From assembly GCA_026710085.1 (NCBI GenBank), contig JAPORT010000095.1, positions 1-64,000 on the forward strand: a DNA stretch of 64,000 bases, given 5' to 3'. Positions 9,701-16,991 of the stretch are shown in pieces. Made by a program: the position numbers and the translations under genes. The notes under the pieces are model-generated. The model did no database searches, had not been told where the DNA came from, and saw only the letters and a program-made list of their open reading frames with translations. Source of the stretch: Flavobacteriaceae bacterium. GTDB lineage: Bacteria > Bacteroidota > Bacteroidia > Flavobacteriales > Flavobacteriaceae. Numbering within the stretch: position 1 is the first letter of the stretch; the number at the start of each line of letters is the position of its first letter.

Positions 9701-10239
9701 TCTAGTTTAGAGGAATCCTCTGTACGCCACATTACTTTTTGAGTCGCATTTTCTTCACCACGGACATCTTTGAAGCGAAATTCTAATTGTAAACTATTAC
9801 TGGCCTGAATCGATGATTGCTGGGATGTTATTTTGAGAGAGGCAAGATTGGAAACCGTCACATTGACTGTTTTACTGAGATTTCTTGCCACGATACTTGC
9901 GGTGATAGTGGCTATTCCAGAACCTATGGCAATAAGTTTGCCTTGAGCATCGACTTGGACTATCTCTGTATTGGAGCTGCTCCATTGAGCGTGACTGGAA
10001 GGTTGAGGCACCCCAAAACGATTGGTATAGAAAAAGTTGACTTGAGCTGTTTCACTGACAAAAAGAGCGTCATCGTCTAAGGAAATGGAAAACAACGAAC
10101 CAAAAGAAACTGTAATGTCATGGGAAGTACAAGATGGAATAAAAGAACCAACAAAAAAGGTGACAAACAAGAAATATTTGGGAATGAATAACCTAGTACC
10201 CCCCCCCTTTTTATCTGAGATATGAGGTGCTGCTGACAT
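6730..10239 (-). CDS. Giant surface lipoprotein: BIG2-like Ig repeats plus DUF285/BspA-type repeats
   Basis: A 1169-residue exported protein. A charged N-terminus and hydrophobic stretch (about 17-34) end in IPSC with Cys37, a relaxed lipobox. Next come about seven Ig-like BIG2-type repeats of roughly 85-90 residues (about 40-675), each with an ATI(T/A)V-like final strand and a WxSSdxxxxxVdxxxG core. A Ser/Glu/Asp-rich linker spans about 678-716, followed by one more Ig-like repeat. From about 810 to the end lies a DUF285 array with the recurring motif (V)xxMxxMFxxAxSFNxDLxxWDVS. DUF285 repeats are leucine-rich-repeat-like surface modules. No type IX sorting domain is present, so lipid anchoring is expected. 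Adhesion or interaction is inferred. The nine-G tract in codons 11-14 could switch expression; the frame is intact here. A -7 box lies 26-33 bp upstream of the ATG. Confidence 0.85.
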   Translation of the reverse strand: MSAAPHISDKKGGGTRLFIPKYFLFVTFFVGSFIPSCTSHDITVSFGSLFSISLDDDALFVSETAQVNFFYTNRFGVPQPSSHAQWSSSNTEIVQVDAQGKLIAIGSGIATITASIVARNLSKTVNVTVSNLASLKITSQQSSIQASNSLQLEFRFKDVRGEENATQKVMWRTEDSSKLEVNELGYVIALDLGLATITVSTSYLGKEYTDAITLHVKPIEPVIKITNAVETINQQDRYQLIHSFTDDTGKLVTEQQVVWESNHPDILDIDHQGNLTVVDNGTARILVSTMFKESSYEDDVIIAVSGVSYTPKISNALEKIVVGKDLQLNYLLIKDHSQEHITPQSVRWSSTKDDILHIDPSSGLLKAIKEGEATIVLTMDYNGTTYFAEETIAVHAIENFRFDITNLPEEPLHFEKNNPYGPLTYTLKGDQGSDLTNKVSVQWESSDSAVANFIGSEPGILELKKPGQVLITARTKYEGEIYTSDSIEINIVMTPTITIKSQLEEGKLNIQEEYQLKYTYTNEHGEQSELDHVTWKSSDPSILKVRPENGIITGIKHGNASITVTTDQDIISQPISIRVIQDPQIEITGNIDEIEVGKTEILKFEYINEDGERVDPKKISVRWKSEDPMVLTVDETSGKIKGNFEGEVAITVETVETEDKSQSKPKIIKVVRAEKESSSGGESQSEEDNTSTVNHDSNSDVDNPDDEENSGSHEDSSMTTPKLEITQIPKEFYIGNAGQLQANYTDEHDQTSENVNAKWTPNDTSVLYVDPNTGYIEARSKGTVTVTAEYKGIQKKVVIRVVEPNTNVPDDFLKWHDNGMTVIINPKYLSVAHDYIGEVGILDGTPYRIVDNQSLRRLIQNREKLPLKCTTLVTKMNFLFENRRGIEPIEHWDVSRVTHMISMFEGASSFNQDLKAWDVSHVVDMHAMFKGASSFNQDLKAWDVSRVVDMEAMFSEATSFEGDISGWEVGNVTTMGEMFQEASSFNGDLTDWDVIRVSDLSGTFQNASSFKGESISGWDVSQATDMSNLFSKAVLFKGDISGWDVSQVVDMEAMFSGATSFNGDLSRWKVENVTNMSYMFDRASFNGDLSGWKVENVTNMERMFYENTTFDGDLSRWDVSSVTNMEEMFYNASSFDQNISIWSVQNVTNCKLFANYLDSSKQPRFGPCR
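6800..7575 (-). repeat. Tandem DUF285-coding repeats of about 72-75 bp
   Basis: The 3' part of the lipoprotein gene is a degenerate tandem array of about ten 24-25-codon units. Some units are nearly identical at DNA level: the blocks around 7393-7437 and 7465-7510 share a CTCACATCCCAAGCTTTGAG core and flanks. The array can expand or contract by recombination without losing frame. Confidence 0.8.
10199..10207. repeat. Nine-base G tract (C on plus strand) in the 5' coding region of the surface lipoprotein
   Basis: Nine consecutive C on the plus strand read as AAG GGG GGG GGT in the gene and encode K-G-G-G at residues 11-14. Other G or C runs that I see in the window do not exceed six. In its present length the frame is open; a gain or loss of one or two bases would end translation early. 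Slipped-strand phase variation is inferred. Confidence 0.75.
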
Positions 10240-10622
10240 TAGAGACTACATATCAAATCGATGACAAATATAAAAGTCTAAGCTATTCTTTGATTTTGAA
10301 GAGGTTTCACTATTTGATGATGAAAGGAATAAATAAATTTTGACTCTTTTTTTAGCATGGATTGATTTCCTTCTTCCTCAATTAAGGGAATGCTTCACAC
10401 GATTTATTTAAGGACAAAATTCTCCTTGAAAATCAAAACATAATGAAATTTTACTCTCCTCTGAAAATCCAAAGGCAATACTTTTATTTCAATTCATAGC
10501 ATAGAAAAATAATAGGTTCATAAAAAGTCTTTTTTCTATCGCTTCTTTTTTACAAACGACTCTTTTACCACTGCTGATATTTCAACTAGTCGACATCAAA
10601 AAATAATTTGTTACGAAATGAA
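10240..10622. other. 383-bp gap between surface lipoprotein and phosphopantetheinyl transferase genes
   Basis: Apart from the -7 box at 10265-10272, I see no gene, RNA or clear terminator hairpin in this AT-rich stretch. Confidence 0.5.
10265..10272 (-). promoter_or_regulatory. Putative -7 box of the surface lipoprotein gene
   Basis: The minus strand reads TATATTTG, an exact match to the Bacteroidota -7 consensus TAnnTTTG. It predicts a transcript start near 10260 and a leader of about 20 nt before the ATG at 10239. No clear -33 TTG element is seen. Confidence 0.5.
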
Positions 10623-11246
10623 TCAAGCTCTTTTACAAACACAAAGAGTATGGTCTTTCATTTCCTTAAAGCATATATCAAAAAGTATTTGTTGCTCATC
10701 GAAAAAATACTTTCCAGTTCCTAATCGATTTTTATACTGAATAGCCATTTGATTTTTAAAAGAAACACCATTTTTTTTAATGGCTTTAAACATGGCTTCT
10801 TTGGCCGTCCAAATTCTTGTCAAATGCTTTATGGAATCTAAAGAATGAGTGGAAATTTTTTCTTCAGAGTGGAGGAACTTATAAGCAAGTTTGATGATTC
10901 TAGAATGATACATTTCAATATCAATTCCGATTTGACAAGCTAGACTTAGTGCAATAACCACGTAGTCATTGGTGTGTGATATCGATATGTTTTGTCCATT
11001 TTTTAGTATTGGAATGTTTTGATGTTCATAGTCAAGTTCAACCAAATCAATTCCCATGCGTTGGAGCAAAACTCGTGCAGCAACAAATGCTTTTTGGTGT
11101 TTTTCTTTTTTTTTCATCAACAAACGTTCTCGATCTCGATGAGAGAGTTTTACATGAGCGTGTAATTCTGATAAATTTTCAGTGATTTCCCAAACGCCTA
11201 CGTTTACTTGTTTTTCAAACAATTCATATGCTTTCATCAGAGGCAT
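10623..11246 (-). CDS. 4'-phosphopantetheinyl transferase (Sfp/AcpT-type)
   Basis: Transfers the phosphopantetheine arm of CoA to a conserved serine of carrier proteins such as the AcpP encoded in this window. Visible family motifs: ISISHT for the CoA/substrate region, GIDIE with the Mg-binding acidic pair, and WTAKEAMFKA, the signature W-x-x-KE-A-x-x-K. The open frame extends to 11321, but I choose the ATG at 11246 (protein start MPLMKAYE). The related Bacteroidota proteins start with MPL, and a -7 promoter box lies at 11283-11290, inside the longer frame. This gives 207 residues, normal for the compact Sfp-type. It is divergent from ahcY with about 50 bp between starts. Confidence 0.85.
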   Translation of the reverse strand: MPLMKAYELFEKQVNVGVWEITENLSELHAHVKLSHRDRERLLMKKKEKHQKAFVAARVLLQRMGIDLVELDYEHQNIPILKNGQNISISHTNDYVVIALSLACQIGIDIEMYHSRIIKLAYKFLHSEEKISTHSLDSIKHLTRIWTAKEAMFKAIKKNGVSFKNQMAIQYKNRLGTGKYFFDEQQILFDICFKEMKDHTLCVCKRA

Positions 11247-11282
11247 AAACTGAGGGATAAATTGTAATTTTGACCGGTATAT

Positions 11283-11290
11283 CAAAGTTA
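11283..11290 (-). promoter_or_regulatory. Putative -7 box for the phosphopantetheinyl transferase gene
   Basis: TAACTTTG on the minus strand matches TAnnTTTG exactly. The expected transcript start near 11278 gives a leader of about 30 nt to the ATG at 11246 and rules against the upstream start at 11321. Confidence 0.5.
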
Positions 11291-11298
11291 AAGTTTCA

Positions 11299-12615
11299 AT
11301 GGAATTAAAAACTTCATTCAATCAATACAAAGTCAAAGATTTATCCCTTGTGGATTGGGGTCGAAAAGAAGTTCAATTGGCTGAAGTGGAGATGCCTGGA
11401 TTGATGGCCATAAGAGAACAATACAAAAAGTTAAAACCATTACAAGGAGCGAGAATTGCGGGATGTCTACACATGACGATTCAAACTGCTGTTTTAATTG
11501 AAACCTTGATTGATTTAGGAGCTGAAGTTACTTGGAGTTCGTGTAATATTTTTTCGACGCAAGATCATGCAGCCGCTTATATTGCGGATCAAGGTATTCA
11601 AGTATATGCTTGGAAAGGGATGAATGAAAAAGAATTTGACTGGTGTATTGAGCAAACTTTATTTTTTGGTCAAAACCAAAAACCGCTGAATATGATTTTG
11701 GATGATGGAGGGGATTTAACCAAAATGGTGTTGGATGATTATCCAGAGTTAATGGATGGTGTCAAAGGCATCACTGAAGAGACCACGACGGGTGTTCTGC
11801 GATTATATGAAAGAGAAAAAAGAGGAGATTTACCCATGCCTGCAATCAATGTGAACGATTCGGTGACCAAATCAAAATTCGATAATAAATATGGCTGTCG
11901 TGAAAGTGCTGTTGACGCGATACGCCGAGCAACAGACTTGATGTTAGCAAGTAAAAGAGTTGTGGTTTGTGGATATGGTGATGTTGGAAAGGGGACAGCA
12001 GCTTCATTTAAAGGAGTTGGAGCCATAGTTACAGTCACCGAAATAGACCCTATTTGTGCATTACAAGCGGCAATGGACGGATTTGAAGTGAAAAGATTAG
12101 AAACGGTCATCGAACAAGCCGATATCATCATCACAGCTACTGGAAATCGAGATGTGGTTTGTGATCGACATTTTTTAAAAATGAAAGACAAAGCCGTGGT
12201 ATGTAATATTGGTCACTTTGATAATGAAATTGATATGAATTGGCTCAACCAACACTATGGCCATACCAAAATCGAAATCAAACCTCAAGTTGATAGGTAC
12301 ACTTTGCAAAGTAAACATCAAATTATTGTTCTAGCTGAAGGTCGGTTAGTCAATCTGAGTTGTGCCTCTGGACATCCAAGTTTTGTCATGAGCAATTCCT
12401 TTACTAACCAAGTTCTCGCTCAAATGGAACTATGGAATCATTCGGAAAACTATGAAAACAAGGTCTATACATTACCAAAGCATCTAGACGAACAGGTCGC
12501 TGAACTTCATTTAGACCATTTAGGGGTGGAATTAACCAAATTATCAGAACAACAAGCAAATTATATTGGCGTTGTTTCTCAAGGACCTTTTAAACCTAAA
12601 CACTATAGGTATTGA
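11299..12615 (+). CDS. ahcY: Adenosylhomocysteinase (SAH hydrolase)
   Basis: A 438-residue protein of normal family length that reversibly cleaves S-adenosylhomocysteine to adenosine and homocysteine, removing the inhibitor of methyltransferases in the methyl cycle. Motifs in order: [15 protein letters not shown] at the start, [16 protein letters not shown] in the substrate domain, [30 protein letters not shown], the NAD-binding loop GYGDVGKG (about residue 225), and [11 protein letters not shown]. The C-terminal tail ends in KPKHYRY, the conserved end whose Lys-Tyr pair contacts NAD of the neighbouring subunit. It is cytosolic, NAD-dependent and usually tetrameric. The stop overlaps a possible TTG start of the following GLPGLI gene. 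Confidence 0.97.
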   Translation: MELKTSFNQYKVKDLSLVDWGRKEVQLAEVEMPGLMAIREQYKKLKPLQGARIAGCLHMTIQTAVLIETLIDLGAEVTWSSCNIFSTQDHAAAYIADQGIQVYAWKGMNEKEFDWCIEQTLFFGQNQKPLNMILDDGGDLTKMVLDDYPELMDGVKGITEETTTGVLRLYEREKRGDLPMPAINVNDSVTKSKFDNKYGCRESAVDAIRRATDLMLASKRVVVCGYGDVGKGTAASFKGVGAIVTVTEIDPICALQAAMDGFEVKRLETVIEQADIIITATGNRDVVCDRHFLKMKDKAVVCNIGHFDNEIDMNWLNQHYGHTKIEIKPQVDRYTLQSKHQIIVLAEGRLVNLSCASGHPSFVMSNSFTNQVLAQMELWNHSENYENKVYTLPKHLDEQVAELHLDHLGVELTKLSEQQANYIGVVSQGPFKPKHYRY

Positions 12616-12641
12616 TTCTTCGGGGTGACTTTCTTATTTTC

Positions 12642-13466
12642 GTGAAAGTGATCTCCAAGCAATCAAAACATAGTGGTACCGTACTTTTATTCTTTCTATT
12701 AATAGGTTGTTTCATACATGCTCAACCTTCGAGCGTTCAAATAGAGTATGTTTTAACTGGATTTGGAAAAAATAATTTAAGAGGAATTCTACATTATTGT
12801 AATGAGGAAGCTATTTTTTTTGTAGTAGACTCACTAAATAGTCATCAAGAAAATCAAATTACAATAAAAAATGTGCCATTGGACGAGGATGAAATGCTCA
12901 GAGGGGTGGAATTCATTATGACATCAATGACCCAGATCGCATCATCGGAAGGTAGCCATCCACCATATTACATGCAGACAAGTTTGATTGATGGAATTCG
13001 ACTCTCGAGTGTGGATTTGGATATGACAGATGAAGAATTTATTCTCAAAGAAGAAATAGGGACAATCCAATGGGATTTACAATCTAAAACTCGGTTAATC
13101 AATGGCTTTAATTGCCAAAAAGCCATCGGAAAATTCGGAGGTAGAACATACATCGCTTGGTATACTCCAGAAATCCCTATCACGACAGGACCATGGAAAC
13201 TAGATGGATTGCCGGGAGCAATCGTTGAAGCTTCAGACTCAAAAGAAATCAGTTTTTTATTGTCTAAAGTCCAGTTTGATTTAGATTGGCCAAATATTGA
13301 GAAATTGAATCCTAATTCTGACAACCTTATTGATTGCCATGATTATTTCAAACTTTTAGAGCAAAATTCTATTGAAAGAAACAAACAATTTAGGGCAAAG
13401 TTATCTAGAGGATTTGAAGCGAGACTAAACATCAAAACGAATTTAGTTCAGAAAGAATGTGATTAG
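12642..13466 (+). CDS. GLPGLI family secreted protein 1
   Basis: Belongs to the Bacteroidota GLPGLI family (TIGR01200), named after the motif seen here as LDGLPGAI. The core reads CQKAIGKFGGR, WYTPEIP, GPWKLDGLPG, all conserved in the three paralogues nearby. A signal peptide (hydrophobic TVLLFFLLIGCFIHAQ) indicates export to periplasm or cell surface. No catalytic residues are known for the family. The frame can start at a TTG at 12612 that overlaps the ahcY stop, or at GTG codons at 12642 or 12648; I prefer 12642 because it gives a normal short n-region. Close spacing suggests co-transcription with ahcY. Function unknown; the nearby receptor-like barrel suggests an envelope role. Confidence 0.8.
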   Translation: MKVISKQSKHSGTVLLFFLLIGCFIHAQPSSVQIEYVLTGFGKNNLRGILHYCNEEAIFFVVDSLNSHQENQITIKNVPLDEDEMLRGVEFIMTSMTQIASSEGSHPPYYMQTSLIDGIRLSSVDLDMTDEEFILKEEIGTIQWDLQSKTRLINGFNCQKAIGKFGGRTYIAWYTPEIPITTGPWKLDGLPGAIVEASDSKEISFLLSKVQFDLDWPNIEKLNPNSDNLIDCHDYFKLLEQNSIERNKQFRAKLSRGFEARLNIKTNLVQKECD

Positions 13467-13603
13467 CCGATGTTTCTTTGCATTAGTTGTCTCAATAGGA
13501 TTTGTTGTAGTACGAATGAAAGCTCATGAAAAATAGGGGATTAGCAAATTATGGGAAGGGGCTTTTTTATTTTCGGATTCTTAATCCTCTAAAAATCAGA
13601 GAC

Positions 13604-14410
13604 ATGTTGAAATCTTTCTTATTTTCAATAGTGACAGGGTTCCTATTACATGCTCAACCTTCAAGCATTCAACTTGAATACAATGTATCAGGGTTTGATA
13701 AGTATACGTCGATAGGAATTTTACATTATTACAATGGAGAAGTTGTTTTTTTTGTGATGGACCCTAAAGCAAGTGAACGATCGGTTGAACTAGAATCAAA
13801 GGAAGTTTCACTGAATGAAGAAGACATTTTTAAAGGAACGGATATTAAGTTAGAAGGTAATATTTGGATACCCCCTTCAGAAAGATCGTTTCCCTCTTTT
13901 TACATGCAAACAAGTTTAATTGATGGGATTCGACTTTCAAGTGTGGATTTTAAGTATATAGATAAAGAATTTATTCTTGAAGAGTAAATAGGAACAATTC
14001 AATGGAATGTACAAACTGAAATAAGGGATATCAATGGCTTTAACTGTCAAAAAGCGATTGGAAGTTTTGGAGGCAGAGATTACATTGTTTGGTATACTAC
14101 GGAAATACCAGTCACTGTTGGACCATGGAAATTAGATGGATTACCTGGCGCTTTGGTAGAAGGATGGAGTCAAGATGGTCGCGTGAACTTTTCTTTGTCG
14201 AAAATTCTTTATAATATGAATAGACCTGATGTTAGACAGTTAAAGGCCACCTCAGATAACATCATCAATTGCATTGATTTTTTCAAGTTTGCCGAGCAAA
14301 ATGATAAAGCCTTTGTGAAGCATATGGAGGCTAGGTTACCTAGAAAAAAGGGGGTTGAAATTACTTTTGGAGAGCCTAAAAGGGATGACATTCAAAAAGA
14401 ATGTCATTAG
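13604..14410 (+). pseudogene. GLPGLI family protein 2, interrupted by an in-frame TAA
   Basis: The frame starts at ATG 13604 with a signal peptide (MLKSFLFSIVTGFLLHAQ) and runs to 14410 with a single TAA at 13985-13987. The intact paralogue at 12642 has a GAA codon at this place (KEEIGTIQW against EE-stop-IGTIQW), so one G-to-T change explains it. After the stop the same frame continues through FNCQKAIGSFGGR, WYTTEIP and GPWKLDGLPGALVE to the natural end. No frameshift is seen, so decay is recent or the stop is bypassed. The truncated product would lack the GLPGLI core. Confidence 0.8.
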
Positions 14411-14465
14411 TGAATGAAAAGTTGAGGGATTGCGATCATTCTATGGATATTGTCTCTTTTCAACT

Positions 14466-14594
14466 AATACTAATTTGCATTTTAAATTACTTTTTAAAAT
14501 CAGGACATAATCTTTATTTTTCATAATACATCCCTTGATTAAATGGTAATGAGAGTAAAACCAAATACCTACAATACAAAGCACAAATTGGTAT
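14466..14594 (-). repeat. Dispersed inverted repeat, copy B
   Basis: The reverse complement matches 6542-6670 without gaps with about 20 mismatches. In this copy the minus-strand frame encoding KDYVLILKSNLK continues a dozen codons further before a stop. The two copies lie in opposite orientation about 7.8 kb apart and bracket the surface lipoprotein, the transferase, ahcY and two GLPGLI genes. Confidence 0.7.
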
Positions 14595-14659
14595 GAAGTA
14601 GTTGCAATTGATTTTAAATCAAAATAGAAAATATTTCAAGCAAGAATTTTAGTTTTTTT

Positions 14660-14690
14660 CTCCTAAAGCAACTTCTATTAGGAGTTTTTT
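14660..14690 (+). terminator. Rho-independent terminator
   Basis: CTCCTAA (14660-14666) pairs with TTAGGAG (14678-14684) around an 11-nt loop and is followed by six T on the plus strand. It would end transcription arriving from ahcY and the two plus-strand GLPGLI genes. Confidence 0.6.
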
Positions 14691-14783
14691 CTAGAAATCG
14701 ACTTCGATTCTCTATGGGTCAGTCTGTTGGAGGATCGTACCATTAGATTTCTATTTTTAAAGGATTCAACCATTGAAAAAGCT

Positions 14784-15620
14784 TTAGTTGCATTTTTTCT
14801 GAATAGGATCAATAATAATCGTAGGAGCCCCCATGGTTATATTTTCGGTAGATAGGGCCATGATTCGTTTCTTGATGACCTCTTGTTCTCTTTTTTGTAG
14901 TTTGAAATTTTCTTGACAACTAATGATCTCATTGGGTTTCGGATCTAGTGTTGGAATATCTGGTCGAGGTAAGTTGTATTGAATATTAACAAGTTTAAAA
15001 GAAACTCTTCCATAATCCTCCATCCCTTGCACCATCACCCCAGGCAATCCATCTAATTTCCAAGGGCCGATAGACATGGGGACTTCCGTCGTGTACCATA
15101 CGGTGTATGTTCTACCTCCAAATTTTCCGATGGCTTTCTGACAGTGAAATCCCAAAATAACTTTTTCTTCTGATTTGAATCGCCATCGAATGCTCCCTGT
15201 TTTTTCTCTGAGCACATAGGTGTTATCTAAATAATATTTTCTGGATAATCGAATTCCATTATTTAAATCGGTTTGGACAAATCCTGATGGAAACTCTTTC
15301 TCTTGAGGTAATTCAGGCCCTTTCGATAAAGGTGATGACAAAGCGATCATACCTTCTACTGAATTCTTCGGTAAAGAGTTTAATTTTTCATCGAGGTCTC
15401 GTTCTTTGGCAATGGCTGTTTGTTTGTATAATTCTTTATATGCCGCTGAAAAAGTATCTTGAACAAAGAAGACAGATTCGCCTTCATGATAATGCAAAAT
15501 CCCTCGATCATAAAACGTTCCGAAGCCTTTAATATCATACGCTAATCGAATACTAGAAGCCTGTCCCTGCAACACCAAGGGGAGCATAAAGAACGTATAA
15601 AACAACAATTTGCGAGACAT
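14784..15620 (-). CDS. GLPGLI family secreted protein 3
   Basis: Paralogue of the GLPGLI genes at 12642 and 13604, encoded on the opposite strand. I choose ATG 15620 (MSRKLLFYTFFMLPLVLQGQ) because it begins directly with a signal peptide; an ATG nine codons upstream (15647) is possible. The core is CQKAIGKFGGRTYTVWYT, then GPWKLDGLPGVMVQ. The N-terminal part (RLAYDIKGFG, GILHYHEGESVFFV) is shared with all four copies and is predicted beta-rich. The Ala/Glu-rich insert after residue 70 varies between paralogues. Exported; function unknown. It follows GLPGLI 4 on the same strand at 132 bp. Confidence 0.8.
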   Translation of the reverse strand: MSRKLLFYTFFMLPLVLQGQASSIRLAYDIKGFGTFYDRGILHYHEGESVFFVQDTFSAAYKELYKQTAIAKERDLDEKLNSLPKNSVEGMIALSSPLSKGPELPQEKEFPSGFVQTDLNNGIRLSRKYYLDNTYVLREKTGSIRWRFKSEEKVILGFHCQKAIGKFGGRTYTVWYTTEVPMSIGPWKLDGLPGVMVQGMEDYGRVSFKLVNIQYNLPRPDIPTLDPKPNEIISCQENFKLQKREQEVIKKRIMALSTENITMGAPTIIIDPIQKKCN

Positions 15621-15752
15621 AACGCTTGGAGGAAGTTTAATATTCAAGAATAAAAAAGTTGTTTGAAATCGTCTCCATTAGAAGAGATGGATGAATCAAT
15701 CTCCAACATCATATCAATAATCCAAGGAGTTATAAAAAAACAGAAGCCATCT

Positions 15753-16583
15753 TTAAGGACATTCTAACTGAATTTGATTACTTTTTGGTTCTCCAAAACG
15801 AATGCCTCTTGGGGCTTTTGCTCTTAAATTCTTCATCAAAATTTCAAAATCTTTTTCATGAAGTTCAAAGCTTTTTTCACAATGGATGACTTCATGGGAA
15901 TTGGAATTTAAATCAGGAACTTCGGGTCGAGGTGAGTTGTAACGAATATCAGCAAGGCTAAAAGCAATTCGATGGTTGTCTTCAGCCCCTTGCAGTATCG
16001 CTCCAGGCAGTCCATCCAATTTCCAAGGACCCACAGAAATGGGGATTTCAGGTGTATACCAAACCGTATAAGACCGACCACCAAAGGTTCCGATAGCTTT
16101 CTGACATTCGAAACCCGCAATGACTCTTTTATCTGACTTTAATTGCCATTTGATGTTCCCCATTTTTTCTTCGACAAGGTATGTTTTTCTTAAATAGGGA
16201 TAGACTCTTTTGGATAATCGAATTTCCTCGTTTAAATTGGTTTGAACATGGTATTTAATATCCCCTAATTTGGGCACTCTTTCGACCTTTATTGTTGTGC
16301 TACCAACTGTTTTACCACTTGCTATATCGTCAGGAGTCAAAGGGGCGTTTTTGAAGTCAGGTATTTCCGTCCCTATAGCATTGCCTCGTTCGCTTTCGGA
16401 TAAGGTATCTTTAACAAAAAAAACAGAATCTCCCTCATCGTAGTGCAAGACTCCTTTTGTAAAAAACTTTCCAAAACCAGACACATCATATTCTAATTGG
16501 ATGCTAGATAGTTGACTAAGTGTGACCGAGTGAAATAAAAGAAATAGAAAGATAAACGAATAACTTGATGGCAAGGGCAACAT
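15753..16583 (-). CDS. GLPGLI family secreted protein 4
   Basis: A 276-residue GLPGLI paralogue with signal peptide (PSSYSFIFLFLLFHSVTLS), the shared QLEYDVSGFGKF and GVLHYDEGDSVFFVKDTL stretches, CQKAIGTFGGRSY, WYTPEIP and GPWKLDGLPGAILQ. It starts 22 bp after the small secreted protein gene, so the two and GLPGLI 3 look like one operon driven from the box at 16913. The conserved Cys of CQKAIG pairs with no obvious fixed second Cys inside the core; a second Cys occurs near the C-terminus (IHCEKSFEL), as in the paralogues, and could form a disulfide. Function unknown. Confidence 0.8.
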   Translation of the reverse strand: MLPLPSSYSFIFLFLLFHSVTLSQLSSIQLEYDVSGFGKFFTKGVLHYDEGDSVFFVKDTLSESERGNAIGTEIPDFKNAPLTPDDIASGKTVGSTTIKVERVPKLGDIKYHVQTNLNEEIRLSKRVYPYLRKTYLVEEKMGNIKWQLKSDKRVIAGFECQKAIGTFGGRSYTVWYTPEIPISVGPWKLDGLPGAILQGAEDNHRIAFSLADIRYNSPRPEVPDLNSNSHEVIHCEKSFELHEKDFEILMKNLRAKAPRGIRFGEPKSNQIQLECP

Positions 16584-16605
16584 CTTCTAGTACAACAATC
16601 AATGA

Positions 16606-16893
16606 TCAGCCGCCGGGATTGGGAGCAATTCCTGGCTCATCAAATTGAGCCATGATATCGCTTATCATCTCGTCTAAAAATGCCCATGCTTCTGAACAAG
16701 AGTTATCGGTAACATCATAGTTTACGAGTATCGTCTCTCCACCTATTTCAACATATGTCGTCCCATAAATACGACATTTCTCAATTAAAATTGTTTTGCC
16801 GGTTTCGCTATTATGAATCATTTTTGTGTATTCAAACGAATAAATCGCAGTTGAAAAAAACACAACCACTAGTAGGAATAATAATTTTTTCAT
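16606..16893 (-). CDS. Small secreted protein of unknown function
   Basis: A 95-residue protein starting with a clear signal peptide (MKKLLFLLVVVFFSTAIYS). The mature part has two Cys (EKCRIYG and DNSCSEAW), suggesting one disulfide, and ends in a Pro/Gly-rich tail. I recognise no family. It has its own -7 box and leads the minus-strand GLPGLI operon, so it is probably a partner of the GLPGLI proteins in the envelope. Confidence 0.6.
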   Translation of the reverse strand: MKKLLFLLVVVFFSTAIYSFEYTKMIHNSETGKTILIEKCRIYGTTYVEIGGETILVNYDVTDNSCSEAWAFLDEMISDIMAQFDEPGIAPNPGG

Positions 16894-16912
16894 GATAAAA
16901 CAGTATTGATTT

Positions 16913-16920
16913 CAAAGTTA
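16913..16920 (-). promoter_or_regulatory. Putative -7 box for the minus-strand GLPGLI operon
   Basis: TAACTTTG on the minus strand matches TAnnTTTG and predicts a leader of about 15 nt before the ATG at 16893. Confidence 0.5.
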
Positions 16921-16991
16921 ATACTTTTCCAATGATTTTAGAATTGCAATCAAATGATGATAGTATTCTTTTATAATCTCAAAAAACAACA

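Larger units (their letters stand above)
14411..14783. other. 373-bp gap between convergent GLPGLI genes
   Basis: Holds copy B of the dispersed repeat (14466-14594) and a terminator (14660-14690). No gene is seen. Confidence 0.55.

Noticed and set aside
11246..11321. Longer N-terminus for the phosphopantetheinyl transferase
   Set aside because: It would overlap ahcY and contain the promoter box; the MPL start at 11246 fits the family.
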